DNA of 64,000 bases from Sphingomicrobium marinum (GTDB lineage: Bacteria > Pseudomonadota > Alphaproteobacteria > Sphingomonadales > Sphingomonadaceae): contig NZ_JANPVQ010000001.1 in assembly GCF_026157105.1 (NCBI RefSeq), positions 861,501-925,500 on the forward strand, given 5' to 3'. The translations under genes were made by a program, and so were the position numbers. This document shows positions 25,561 through 33,531 of this stretch, one piece after another (the stretch's first letter is position 1; every line of letters begins with the position of its first letter). The notes beneath the pieces are model-generated. The model did no database searches. It saw nothing but the letters and a program-made list of their open reading frames with translations, and had not been told where the DNA came from.

Positions 25561-26384
25561 TGCCTAAGGTCGCGCTCTTCCAGGCGACGAGCGGGATCGA
25601 CCCGGCCGAGAACGCACGCGACCTGGTCGCAGCGATCGACGAGGCGGCCGAGCACGGTGCCGCCATGCTTTTCACCCCGGAAATGTCGGGGATGCTCGAT
25701 GGTGACCGAGCGCGGGCGGCATCGAACATCCGGACCGAGCAAGAGGACACGGTGCTGGCGGAGGTGTGCGAGGCAGCGGCGCGGCGCGGCATCTGGGTGC
25801 ATCTTGGGTCATTGGCACTCGATCGCGGTGATGGTCGCTGGGCCAACCGCGCCTTCGTGATCGATCGCACGGGGACCGTGCGGGGACGCTATGACAAAAT
25901 GCATCTGTTCGACGTCGATCTACCGACGGGGGAAAGCTGGCGGGAGAGCGCCGTCTACAAAGGCGGCGAGGGACCTGTGCTGGTCGAAGGTACGCCGGTC
26001 GGGACGCTGGGTCTTACCATTTGCTACGATCTGCGCTTTCCCTCGCTGTTTGCGCATCTTGCCGAAGCGGGTGCCGATGTCATCGCGGTTCCCGCCGCCT
26101 TCACCGTCCCGACGGGCCAAGCGCATTGGCACACCTTGTTGAGGGCGCGCGCGATCGAGGCGGGCTTGTTCATCGTCGCTGCAGCGCAGGTCGGCGAACA
26201 TGCCGATGGGCGGGCGACTTATGGGCATAGCCTGGCCGTCGACCCGTGGGGAGAAGTGCTGCTCGACATGGAGAAGGCGAAGGGTGTTGGCTTCGTCGAC
26301 ATCGATCTGGCGCGTATCGAAGAGGTTCGGTCGCGGGTGCCCGCATTGTCGCATCGACGCGACATCGTCGCGCCAAGCGATTGA
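25560..26384 (+). CDS. Carbon-nitrogen hydrolase (nitrilase superfamily, Nit1-like)
   Basis: 274 residues. The catalytic triad is visible as Glu41 (FTPEMSG), Lys113 (YDKMHLFDVDLP) and Cys155 (TICYDLRFP). These features and length match Nit1/NitFhit proteins, which act as deaminated-glutathione amidases. Position directly after a glutaredoxin gene supports a role in glutathione housekeeping (inference). Confidence 0.92.
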   Translation: MPKVALFQATSGIDPAENARDLVAAIDEAAEHGAAMLFTPEMSGMLDGDRARAASNIRTEQEDTVLAEVCEAAARRGIWVHLGSLALDRGDGRWANRAFVIDRTGTVRGRYDKMHLFDVDLPTGESWRESAVYKGGEGPVLVEGTPVGTLGLTICYDLRFPSLFAHLAEAGADVIAVPAAFTVPTGQAHWHTLLRARAIEAGLFIVAAAQVGEHADGRATYGHSLAVDPWGEVLLDMEKAKGVGFVDIDLARIEEVRSRVPALSHRRDIVAPSD

Positions 26385-26419
26385 ACATGGCCTAAAAACC
26401 ACCTATTTGCGCCCTTCAT

Positions 26420-26496
26420 GGCTGCGTAGCTCAGTTGGATAGAGCGACGGTTTCCTAAACCGCAGGTCGCAGGTTCGAGTCCTGCCGTGGCCACCA
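26420..26496 (+). tRNA. tRNA-Arg (anticodon CCT)
   Basis: 77 bases including an encoded CCA. Acceptor GGCTGCG pairs with CGTGGCC through two wobbles; D arm GCTC/GAGC; anticodon loop TTCCTAA gives CCT; T arm GCAGG-TTCGAGT-CCTGC. The first anticodon-stem pair (A27-C43) is a mismatch, otherwise the cloverleaf is complete. Reads AGG codons. Confidence 0.95.
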
Positions 26497-26525
26497 TTTA
26501 ATAACGATTCCAAGGGGTTCTTTGC

Positions 26526-27143
26526 ATGGCTGATGAGCAGACACCGGCCGCCGGCGATCTTGTGAGCGCACCTGCGAAGATCGATGTGCCAAGCGAGGTG
26601 CAGGATGCGATCCGCACCTTGATCCGCTGGGCGGGCGATGATCCGGAGCGTGAAGGCTTGCTGGACACGCCCAAGCGGGTGGCGCGGGCATGGGCTGAAT
26701 ACGCCAAAGGCTATAACGAGGATCCTGCAGCCCATTTGTCGCGCACCTTCGAGGAGGTGGGCGGCTATGACGAGATCGTGCTGTTGAAAGATATTCCCTT
26801 CCAGTCGCACTGCGAGCACCACATGGCACCGATCATCGGCAAGGCGGCCATCGCCTATCTACCAGGCGACAAGGTCGTGGGGATTTCCAAGCTGGCGCGG
26901 GTGCTGCACGGTTTCGCGCGGCGGTTGCAAGTGCAGGAGCGGCTTACTGCGCAGGTCGCAGACTGCATTTGGGAGCACCTTGACCCCAAGGGTGTGGCGG
27001 TGGTGATCGAAGCCAGCCACGCATGCATGACCGCGCGCGGAGTCAATACGCCTGGCGTGATGATGACCACCAGTCGCATGATGGGGTGCTTTCGCGAGGA
27101 TCATCGCAGCCGCGAAGAAGTTTTGGCGCTGATGGGATATTAA
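26526..27143 (+). CDS. folE: GTP cyclohydrolase I
   Basis: 205 residues. Zinc and catalytic motifs [11 protein letters not shown] and HACMTARGV are present, plus [13 protein letters not shown]. It converts GTP to dihydroneopterin triphosphate, the entry to tetrahydrofolate and also to queuosine precursors; queA and tgt lie 20 kb downstream. An intrinsic terminator follows immediately. Confidence 0.97.
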   Translation: MADEQTPAAGDLVSAPAKIDVPSEVQDAIRTLIRWAGDDPEREGLLDTPKRVARAWAEYAKGYNEDPAAHLSRTFEEVGGYDEIVLLKDIPFQSHCEHHMAPIIGKAAIAYLPGDKVVGISKLARVLHGFARRLQVQERLTAQVADCIWEHLDPKGVAVVIEASHACMTARGVNTPGVMMTTSRMMGCFREDHRSREEVLALMGY

Positions 27144-27170
27144 GCCCGAATGTCGGTCGGGCTTTCTTTT
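27143..27170 (+). terminator. Intrinsic terminator of folE
   Basis: Perfect 7-bp stem AGCCCGA/TCGGGCT with a 7-base loop, followed by TTCTTTT. The stem begins at the last base of the folE stop codon. Confidence 0.85.
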
Positions 27171-27200
27171 ACGGCCAATACACCGTAGCGGGACATAGTT

Positions 27201-28745
27201 ATGGATGCGTCTTTATCCGAATGGAAGCCATTGCTTCGCCACGATTTTTGCGGCGATGAGAATGATAGCGCGCGCGTAGCTGTTCTAGAGCGATATGATA
27301 TCCCCAGTCTGGAGGATGATCCTGAACTCAACGCGCTGCGGGCATTTGCGGCCAAGTTGTGCGACGCGCCTATCGCGCTCGTGACGCTCGTCGATACGGA
27401 CACGCAGAAATTCTTGTCGCGTCAGGGCCTGGCGTCGACGTCGACCCCGCGATCGGTGAGCTTTTGCCAGTACGCGATGGTCGATGACGATATTTATATC
27501 GTGGACGATGCCAGCACACACCCGGATTATCGCGACAATCCACTGGTTACTGGCGAGCCCTATATCCGCTTTTATGCCGGTGCACCTTTGGTATCGGAGG
27601 AAGGCGCGCCGCTGGGTAGTCTTTGCATCATTGATCGAGAAGCGCGAAATGGCCTGTCCGAGCTGCAGCGCGACGGGCTCAAAGTGCTGGCCGATGCGGT
27701 CATGCGGCGCCTGACGGCGCGCCGGCGCGAGATCGAGAAGACTGCAGGCGAAATCGAATCCGAACGCTTGCTAGACCAAACCCAGCGTCAGTTCGACAAC
27801 CTTGCCGATGCCCTGCCGCAAATGGCCTGGTCGACCGATGCCGATGGTATCCCTGATTATTTCAATCAGCGCTGGTATGACTTCACCGGTATCGAAAAAG
27901 GTGAGTATTTCAGCGCCAATTGGCTGGAATTGGTACACGAGGACGACCGCCAGCGTGCCAGCGAAGTGTGGAAGGCGGCGGTGACGACCGGGGAGCCATA
28001 CGAAGTCGAATATCGGCTGCGCACTGCCGATGGCGAGTATCGCTGGACGCTTGCCCGCGGCCTCCCGGTGCGAGACGACAATGGCAACATCGTGCGGTGG
28101 TTTGGCAGCAATACGGATATTCACGAGACGAGCCTCCTGATGGAGAGCCAGCGCCTGCTGAGCCAGGAACTGAGCCACCGCATCAAGAATATCTTCAGCG
28201 TCGTGTCCGGCCTGGTAAGCTTTGCGAGCCGCGACAATCCGGAGATCAAGGGTATCGCTGCCGAGATCAGCGATCGCATCGCGGCCCTTGGACGAGCTCA
28301 TAATTATGTGCGACCGGTCGCCGACGAACCCGCATCGGAAATTACGCTGAAAGACATGCTGGACGATCTTTTCGCGCCGTACGCAGAAGACGGGGTGCCG
28401 CGCGTGGAAGTCGCAGGCGCCGAGATCGTCATTCGGGAATCGGCGGTGACGCCGCTGGCGCTCGCATTCCACGAACTGGCGACCAACGCCGTCAAATATG
28501 GCGCGCTGTCGCTGCCGGAAGGGCGCGTGTCGCTCAAGATCGAGGATGACGGCGACGCCTTGGTCATGGAGTGGCGCGAATCCGGTGGGCCGCAGCTTGA
28601 CGACGTACCGCATGAAGGGGGGTTCGGTACCGATCTCCTTGGGCTGAGCATCGAGCGGCAGTTACGCGGGTCGGTTGAGCGGGAATGGAAGCCCGAAGGG
28701 CTTGTCGCGACATTGCGGGTGCAAGCCGACGCTATCAAGGCATAG
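27201..28745 (+). CDS. HWE-family sensor histidine kinase (GAF-PAS)
   Basis: 514 residues, no membrane helix, so cytoplasmic. GAF domain (about 20-180), PAS/PAC (about 195-310, YRLRTADGEYRWTLARG), then an HWE kinase core: His326 in ELSHRIKNIF, N-box FHELATNAVKYG, and the W-x-E signature in MEWRESGGP. HWE/HisKA2 kinases in Sphingomonas commonly feed the PhyR-NepR-EcfG general stress pathway. No response regulator is adjacent. Its GAF/PAS input could be redox, light or a small ligand; no LOV cysteine motif (NCRFLQ-like) is visible. Confidence 0.92.
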   Translation: MDASLSEWKPLLRHDFCGDENDSARVAVLERYDIPSLEDDPELNALRAFAAKLCDAPIALVTLVDTDTQKFLSRQGLASTSTPRSVSFCQYAMVDDDIYIVDDASTHPDYRDNPLVTGEPYIRFYAGAPLVSEEGAPLGSLCIIDREARNGLSELQRDGLKVLADAVMRRLTARRREIEKTAGEIESERLLDQTQRQFDNLADALPQMAWSTDADGIPDYFNQRWYDFTGIEKGEYFSANWLELVHEDDRQRASEVWKAAVTTGEPYEVEYRLRTADGEYRWTLARGLPVRDDNGNIVRWFGSNTDIHETSLLMESQRLLSQELSHRIKNIFSVVSGLVSFASRDNPEIKGIAAEISDRIAALGRAHNYVRPVADEPASEITLKDMLDDLFAPYAEDGVPRVEVAGAEIVIRESAVTPLALAFHELATNAVKYGALSLPEGRVSLKIEDDGDALVMEWRESGGPQLDDVPHEGGFGTDLLGLSIERQLRGSVEREWKPEGLVATLRVQADAIKA

Positions 28746-28817
28746 AGACGTCATCGGCGGTTAACCCGATCCTTACGCTGTGTCCCTATTGGTGGGACGC
28801 GCAAGAAAGGGCCTGGT

Positions 28818-29399
28818 GTGGGTGGACTGATCGACACGATAGGATCAATGATGGTGACGGGGTTGGCGTTGGCCTTCTTCTTCGGCGTTGCCTATCGGAT
28901 CATGCATAATAGCGGGGCGAACTGGCGCCAGTTTTCGTCTGCCTATCCGCGCCGGGTGCACGGCGATGCGATCGCCAAGAAAGCATCGGGCGCGGTGCGC
29001 GTAGGCGAACCGGGCAGGCGCTGGGGCGTCTATTCGGGTGACCTTAAGGCCAATCACCTCCCGCCGGTATGGGTTAGCGTCTACGAAGACGGGCTGCTGC
29101 TGAGCGTCTACGGCTTTATCCACTACGGGCAGCCCGACATGTTCCTGCCATTCCAGGATATGCGCGTGCATCGCGCCAAGATGGGGCTGATCGATTGCTA
29201 TGGCGTGCAGATGCGTCGGGTGCCCGATTTGGAGGTGCTGCTCTACGACGACATCGTAGAGTGGGCGGCAGGCCATGCGCCCGCGTTGGACGCGATGATC
29301 AAACGGTCGGCGTTGGGCATGAACAGCTTTTCAGGTGATCTGCCGATGGCCGCAGAGCCATCGTTTGGACGCCGGCGCCGCGTCCGTGGTGCGCGGTAA
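28818..29399 (+). CDS. Membrane-anchored hypothetical protein
   Basis: 193 residues from a GTG with AAGAAAGGG upstream. One N-terminal membrane helix (about 8-26, MMVTGLALAFFFGVAYRIM), then a soluble region rich in beta-type sequence (VWVSVYEDGLLLSVYGFIHYGQP) and a basic C-terminus (GRRRRVRGAR). No known domain recognised. It ends at a bidirectional terminator. Confidence 0.7.
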   Translation: MGGLIDTIGSMMVTGLALAFFFGVAYRIMHNSGANWRQFSSAYPRRVHGDAIAKKASGAVRVGEPGRRWGVYSGDLKANHLPPVWVSVYEDGLLLSVYGFIHYGQPDMFLPFQDMRVHRAKMGLIDCYGVQMRRVPDLEVLLYDDIVEWAAGHAPALDAMIKRSALGMNSFSGDLPMAAEPSFGRRRRVRGAR

Positions 29400-29406
29400 A
29401 AAACCA

Positions 29407-29441
29407 GAGGCGCCCGCATTTCTGCGGACGCCTCAGTTTTT
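29407..29441. terminator. Bidirectional intrinsic terminator
   Basis: Stem GAGGCG-CCGCA against TGCGG-CGCCTC with a TTTC loop; TTTTT follows on the plus strand and an A-run (29396-29403) precedes it, serving the minus-strand lipoprotein gene too. Confidence 0.85.
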
Positions 29442-29456
29442 CGTGTCGAATTTGAC

Positions 29457-29717
29457 CTAGTTGCCGTTTGTATCGACGTCGACCGTGACGCCGTCTGCCA
29501 CTTCGGCGCGGCCTTCGACGCCGACGCCGTCGTCGTTGATAGAGATGGTCGCACCGTCTTCGTCAGCAGCGACAGGCGGCTGGGTCTCGTCGATCGTCTG
29601 CTCTTCAACGATTTCACCGTCCTCCTGAACGGAAGGGGCCGGCGTGGTGTTTTCCGGTTCGCCGCAGGCGCCCAGCGTGAAGGCCAACGCGGCGGTCGTA
29701 GCGATAATGATTTTCAT
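29457..29717 (-). CDS. Small acidic lipoprotein, probable general-stress protein
   Basis: 86 residues from ATG 29717. Lipoprotein signal with lipobox LGAC (Cys18 region); the mature part is nearly all acidic and low-complexity (EDGEIVEEQTIDETQ, ADGVTVDVDTNGN), without a known domain. An exact EcfG promoter lies 30 bases upstream and a GGGAG site precedes the start. Similar short acidic lipoproteins occur in sphingomonads; their role is unknown. Confidence 0.75.
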   Translation of the reverse strand: MKIIIATTAALAFTLGACGEPENTTPAPSVQEDGEIVEEQTIDETQPPVAADEDGATISINDDGVGVEGRAEVADGVTVDVDTNGN

Positions 29718-29746
29718 TTGTTGGTCTCCCAATGGAATTGTCGATC

Positions 29747-29772
29747 AACGTGCGAAAACTCCCCGATGTTCC
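29747..29772 (-). promoter_or_regulatory. EcfG-type promoter, exact consensus match
   Basis: On the minus strand: GGAAC (29772-29768), 17-base spacer, CGTT (29750-29747), 29 bases before the lipoprotein ATG. Exact match to the general-stress consensus. Confidence 0.7.
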
Positions 29773-29836
29773 AGCTTAAAGAAACCCAAGGAACACATGC
29801 GACCACAGAGGAAGTAACCAAACAGGCAAAAAATCC

Positions 29837-29865
29837 TTGACATTGTCACGCTCTATCGGTACATA
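29837..29865 (+). promoter_or_regulatory. Strong sigma-70-like promoter
   Basis: TTGACA (29837-29842), exactly 17 bases, TACATA (29860-29865). This is the best housekeeping-type promoter seen in the window. Initiation would fall near 29870-29872, just before two hairpins. Confidence 0.7.
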
Positions 29866-29869
29866 TTGA

Positions 29870-29934
29870 AACCATCGAGAAGTGCGAATCGCCGCGGTGG
29901 TTCAGTTCGAGGCTCCGGCAACGGGGCTTTTTTT
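29870..29934 (+). ncRNA. Candidate small RNA or leader/attenuator ahead of the GTA remnant
   Basis: Between the strong promoter and a complete intrinsic terminator lie about 65 bases without a reading frame of note. They fold as hairpin 1 (AACCATC 29870-29876 with GGTGGTT 29896-29902) and the terminator hairpin. It could be a free-standing small RNA, or a leader controlling read-through into the terminase genes that start at 29961. I recognise no known RNA family. Confidence 0.5.
29910..29934 (+). terminator. Intrinsic terminator of the candidate small RNA
   Basis: 8-bp stem AGGCTCCG/CGGGGCTT with a GCAA tetraloop (two G-T pairs), running into seven consecutive T (29928-29934). Confidence 0.75.
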
Positions 29935-29960
29935 GTGTCTGTTGTCGGGGAGAAGGCGAG

Positions 29961-30467
29961 GTGGGCGATCGACGGGACAACATCGTGCCGCTGACGCTGG
30001 AGAGTGGGGAAAAGCCGCGCAAGACACGACGTAAGTCGGCGATCAGCAAGGAGCAGGCGGAGACCTTCTTCGAGACGCTGGCCGAAACATGCAATGTGAC
30101 CCATTCATGCGACGCGGCCGGGATCAGCACTGGCAGCTGTTACAAGCGGCGCCGCGCGGATGCGGCGTTCCGGCAGCGCTGGGTGGAGGCGCTGGCGCAC
30201 GGATACGCAAAGCTGGAGCTGGCGCTGCTGGAGCGGGCGTTGGTGGGCACCGAAAAGGTCACGACATACAAGGATGGCAAGACCAGCGTGGTGCGCGAGT
30301 ACCCCAATGCGCTGGCGATGAGCTTGCTCAAGATGCATCGCGACACGGTACGCGAGGTCGAAAGCGAAGAGCCGGACCCGCACGAGGTGGAGGAAGCGCG
30401 AGAGCGCATCCTTATGAAGCTGGAGCGCATGGCAGCGCGCATGAAATCGGACGATGCCGACGCATGA
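29961..30467 (+). CDS. GTA/phage small-terminase-like protein
   Basis: 168 residues from a GTG with GGAGAAGG upstream. Residues about 28-75 form a helix-turn-helix-like region (ETLAETCNVTHSCDAAGISTGSCYKRR) typical of small terminases; the C-terminus is charged and helical (HEVEEARERILMKLERM). In Rhodobacter-type gene transfer agents this gene precedes the large terminase, as here (ATGA overlap). The reading frame is intact although its downstream partner is broken. Confidence 0.75.
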   Translation: MGDRRDNIVPLTLESGEKPRKTRRKSAISKEQAETFFETLAETCNVTHSCDAAGISTGSCYKRRRADAAFRQRWVEALAHGYAKLELALLERALVGTEKVTTYKDGKTSVVREYPNALAMSLLKMHRDTVREVESEEPDPHEVEEARERILMKLERMAARMKSDDADA

Positions 30468-30890
30468 ATCGGCAACTGTCGCAGCGGCGCATGCAGGCAC
30501 TTGCCAGCGCGCCGCCCGATCGGCTTGCAGCGATCCTTAGAAGGATTGGTGCGAGGGAATTACTGAAGTTCGATGCCTGGTTCGAGGCTTGGGCGCATCC
30601 GGGGCAATTGCCGCCGCCGGGGAAAGGATGGCGCACGTGGCTGATGATGGCCGGGCGCGGTTACGGAAAGACGCGGGCAGGCGCCGAATGGGTGCATCGA
30701 TTGGCGATGCCCAAAAGGCGCACCCGGATCGCACTGGTGGCGGCGACACTGGCGGAAGCGCGTAGCGTCATGGTGGAGGGTCGCAGCGGCCTAATCGCGG
30801 TGGCGGCGCTGCGGCAGGTGCGGCTGAAATGGGAGCCTTCGACCGGCCTGTTGACGTGGCCGAGCGGGACGAGGGCGCTCATGATTTTCG
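30464..30890 (+). pseudogene. Large terminase (GTA TerL) N-terminal fragment
   Basis: About 142 residues look like the N-terminus of a GTA large terminase: LKFDAWFEAWAH, Walker A GRGYGKT at 64-70 (AGRGYGKTRAGAEWV), and VAATLAEARSVMVEG. Homology fades after SGTRALM; the frame runs on without resemblance to a stop at 31030. Walker B and the nuclease half are absent, so DNA packaging is not possible with this protein. The family's normal length is above 400 residues. Confidence 0.8.
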
Positions 30891-31301
30891 GCGCTGGTGC
30901 AGCCCGTGCTTGCCTCAGTTCCGGTCACCAGTCCGGATCCTGCCGCGGTAATCGGGGACATCGTCATCGTGGGGGTCGGTGCGACGGGCGATTTTGCAGG
31001 CCGCGACAATGCGCTTGCGATCCTCGGTGAGAATGGATGGCGTTTCGTCGCGGCCTTCACTGGCATGGCCGCGCAAATCGCGCAAACCGGGATCGAATGG
31101 CGCTTCGATGGCACGAATTGGATCGAAGGCAGCCAAAACGTGCAAGAAATCCTAGTTTCCGGCGTAAAAGTCGTTGGAGCGCAACAACCTGACATTGTCG
31201 CGCCCACAGGCGGAACTACCCCCGATTCCGAGGCAAGAACAGCGATTTCGGCAATTCTTGGCACTCTGCGCGCGCACGGCCTAATCGCAGGTGCACAATA
31301 A
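30885..31301 (+). pseudogene. DUF2793-type GTA tail-protein C-terminal fragment
   Basis: In the third frame, open from a TGA at 30882, the sequence reads ALVQPVLASVPVTSP, GDIVIVGVGATGDFAG and WRFDGTNWIEG, resembling the internal part of DUF2793 phage/GTA tail proteins, which normally have an N-terminal part before ALVQPV. It continues to a stop at 31301. No good start codon or ribosome site. It is fused directly to the terminase fragment, so the structural genes that normally lie between are missing. Confidence 0.65.
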
Positions 31302-31323
31302 AAGCCACAGTCGTATCAGAAAC

Positions 31324-31345
31324 TTAACGTGGTTAACCCCATTAA
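31324..31345 (+). repeat. Three TTAA elements at exact 9-base spacing
   Basis: TTAA at 31324, 31333 and 31342 in a stretch containing GGTTAACC, about 110 bases before the beta-barrel gene. Spacing is N5, not the N7 of a full CtrA site. Otherwise 31302-31454 shows nothing coding. Confidence 0.4.
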
Positions 31346-31454
31346 ATGAGGCTTTTTGGTCACTATTCTCCCCTATTCTCGCTTGCGTCGGACCTTTCGG
31401 CCCCGTACTGTGTTTGGCAGTTCAGTTAGAACGTAAGTGAAAGGGGACTTTATT

Positions 31455-32294
<840 letters not shown>

Positions 32295-32343
32295 GCCAAG
32301 CGGGGCAGCAAAGCTGGCAACAGCTTAGCGGCCACCAAGAAAG

Positions 32344-32378
32344 AGGGATCGGTCTTCGGACCGGTCCCTTTTTCTTTG
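32344..32378 (+). terminator. Intrinsic terminator of the beta-barrel gene
   Basis: 11-bp stem AGGGATCGGTC/GACCGGTCCCT (one G-T pair) with the stable TTCG tetraloop, followed by TTTTTCTTT. Confidence 0.9.
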
Positions 32379-32417
32379 CGCTTGCGCGGGAGACATGGTC
32401 GTCGATACAGTTCGCTC

Positions 32418-32921
32418 ATGAGTAATTTGGTGAAGTTCGCTTGCGCCGCCGCGTTTTTGTCGAGCGCGCTTGTCGTGCCGTCCGCGGTGATCGCGCAAGA
32501 TCAAGCGACCATAAGCCAGACGATGGCTTGCGCTGACGGCCGCATCCCTACCAAGGACGGATCCTGCGCCGAAACCGAGACCGTGCCCGGGCCCTACATT
32601 GTCTTCTTTCCCTGGGGGGAGATGGGGGTCGACGTAGATGGCGCCATGATCGTAGACGACGCCGCCTCTTCATATTCGGATGGGCTCGCCATCACGCTCA
32701 CCGGCCATAGCGACCGTTCGGGTCCGGCCGCGGTGAACCGCCGGATCTCACAGCGGCGCGCCCAAGCCGTACGCGATGCACTCATCGCACGCGGTGTTCC
32801 GGCCGACGTCATCACCATCGAGGCGGAGGGCGAAGCGGCACTCTTGATCGGCACGTTGGATGGCGTGAGGGAGGCACAAAACCGGCGCGTCGAAATACTC
32901 TTTTCGCGCGCTTCGGATTGA
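32418..32921 (+). CDS. OmpA-family peptidoglycan-binding protein
   Basis: 167 residues from ATG 32418. Signal peptide (about 1-27, ending VIAQ), short linker that also contains a CADGRIPTKDGSCAE echo of the neighbour's CPDGSVILATEACP, then an OmpA C-terminal domain (about 58-163, GPYIVFFPW, TGHSDRSG, RRAQAVRDAL, RRVEILF). Asp and Arg positions that bind diaminopimelate are present. Should be periplasmic and cell-wall bound. It may work with the barrel encoded upstream. Confidence 0.88.
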   Translation: MSNLVKFACAAAFLSSALVVPSAVIAQDQATISQTMACADGRIPTKDGSCAETETVPGPYIVFFPWGEMGVDVDGAMIVDDAASSYSDGLAITLTGHSDRSGPAAVNRRISQRRAQAVRDALIARGVPADVITIEAEGEAALLIGTLDGVREAQNRRVEILFSRASD

Positions 32922-32943
32922 ACCAAGTATCCAATCTACCGTT
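32919..32943 (+). promoter_or_regulatory. Candidate EcfG-type promoter for sodC, one mismatch
   Basis: TGAAC (32919-32923), 16-base spacer, CGTT (32940-32943), 27 bases before the sodC ATG. The first -35 base differs from GGAAC; the -35 overlaps the stop codon of the OmpA gene. Confidence 0.45.
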
Positions 32944-32970
32944 AGCATTCGAGGATACTAGGAGACCGAA

Positions 32971-33531
32971 ATGAAGCCCCGCTTTTCCATGCTTGCCGCG
33001 TCTTTGCTGCTTGCCGCCTGTTACAACGCAGACGACAACGACCAGAATATCAGCATCGACGAAAATGGCTCCCCGGCGGCCGAGGGTGAGGTTACCTTGA
33101 TGTCCCCTACTGGCGAACAGGTCGGCACGGTCGCCTATCTGGAAGAACCCTCGGGTATGCAGCTTCGCATATCGGTCAACGGGTTGGCGCCCGGCGTTCA
33201 TGCCGTACATCTCCATACGACGGGGACGTGCGAAGCTCCTGACTTCAGCACAGCGGGTGGACACTGGAACCCGATGGGCAAGGAACATGGCCGCGACAAT
33301 CCCGACGGCGCGCACCTTGGCGATCTTGCCAATATGAATGTCGGCGAAGACGGGACCGGCACGGCGACCTATATGGTCGCCGGCGTGTCGTTTGAAGGTG
33401 TCGAGCCCGCGATGAGCGACAGCGACGGCACCGCGCTGGTTATTCATGAAGGGGCCGATGACTACGCTACCGACCCAACCGGCGATGCCGGCGGGCGAGT
33501 AGCCTGTGCAGTCCTTGCCGAAGCTGCCTAG
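32971..33531 (+). CDS. sodC: Cu/Zn superoxide dismutase, lipoprotein form
   Basis: 186 residues. Lipobox LAAC near residue 17 anchors it in the envelope. Metal ligands are visible in [23 protein letters not shown] and VIHEGADDY, and the active-site Arg with the disulfide Cys in GGRVACAV. It removes superoxide in the periplasm. AGGAGA precedes the start. Its stop overlaps the convergent uvrA stop within CTAG. Confidence 0.93.
   Translation: MKPRFSMLAASLLLAACYNADDNDQNISIDENGSPAAEGEVTLMSPTGEQVGTVAYLEEPSGMQLRISVNGLAPGVHAVHLHTTGTCEAPDFSTAGGHWNPMGKEHGRDNPDGAHLGDLANMNVGEDGTGTATYMVAGVSFEGVEPAMSDSDGTALVIHEGADDYATDPTGDAGGRVACAVLAEAA

Noticed and set aside
26420-26496. tRNA-Arg or tRNA-Val as an attachment site for an integrated element
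   Set aside because: No integrase gene of phage type and no direct repeat of a tRNA 3' end was seen nearby.
31324-31345. A full CtrA binding site
   Set aside because: CtrA needs TTAA-N7-TTAA; the spacing here is N5.
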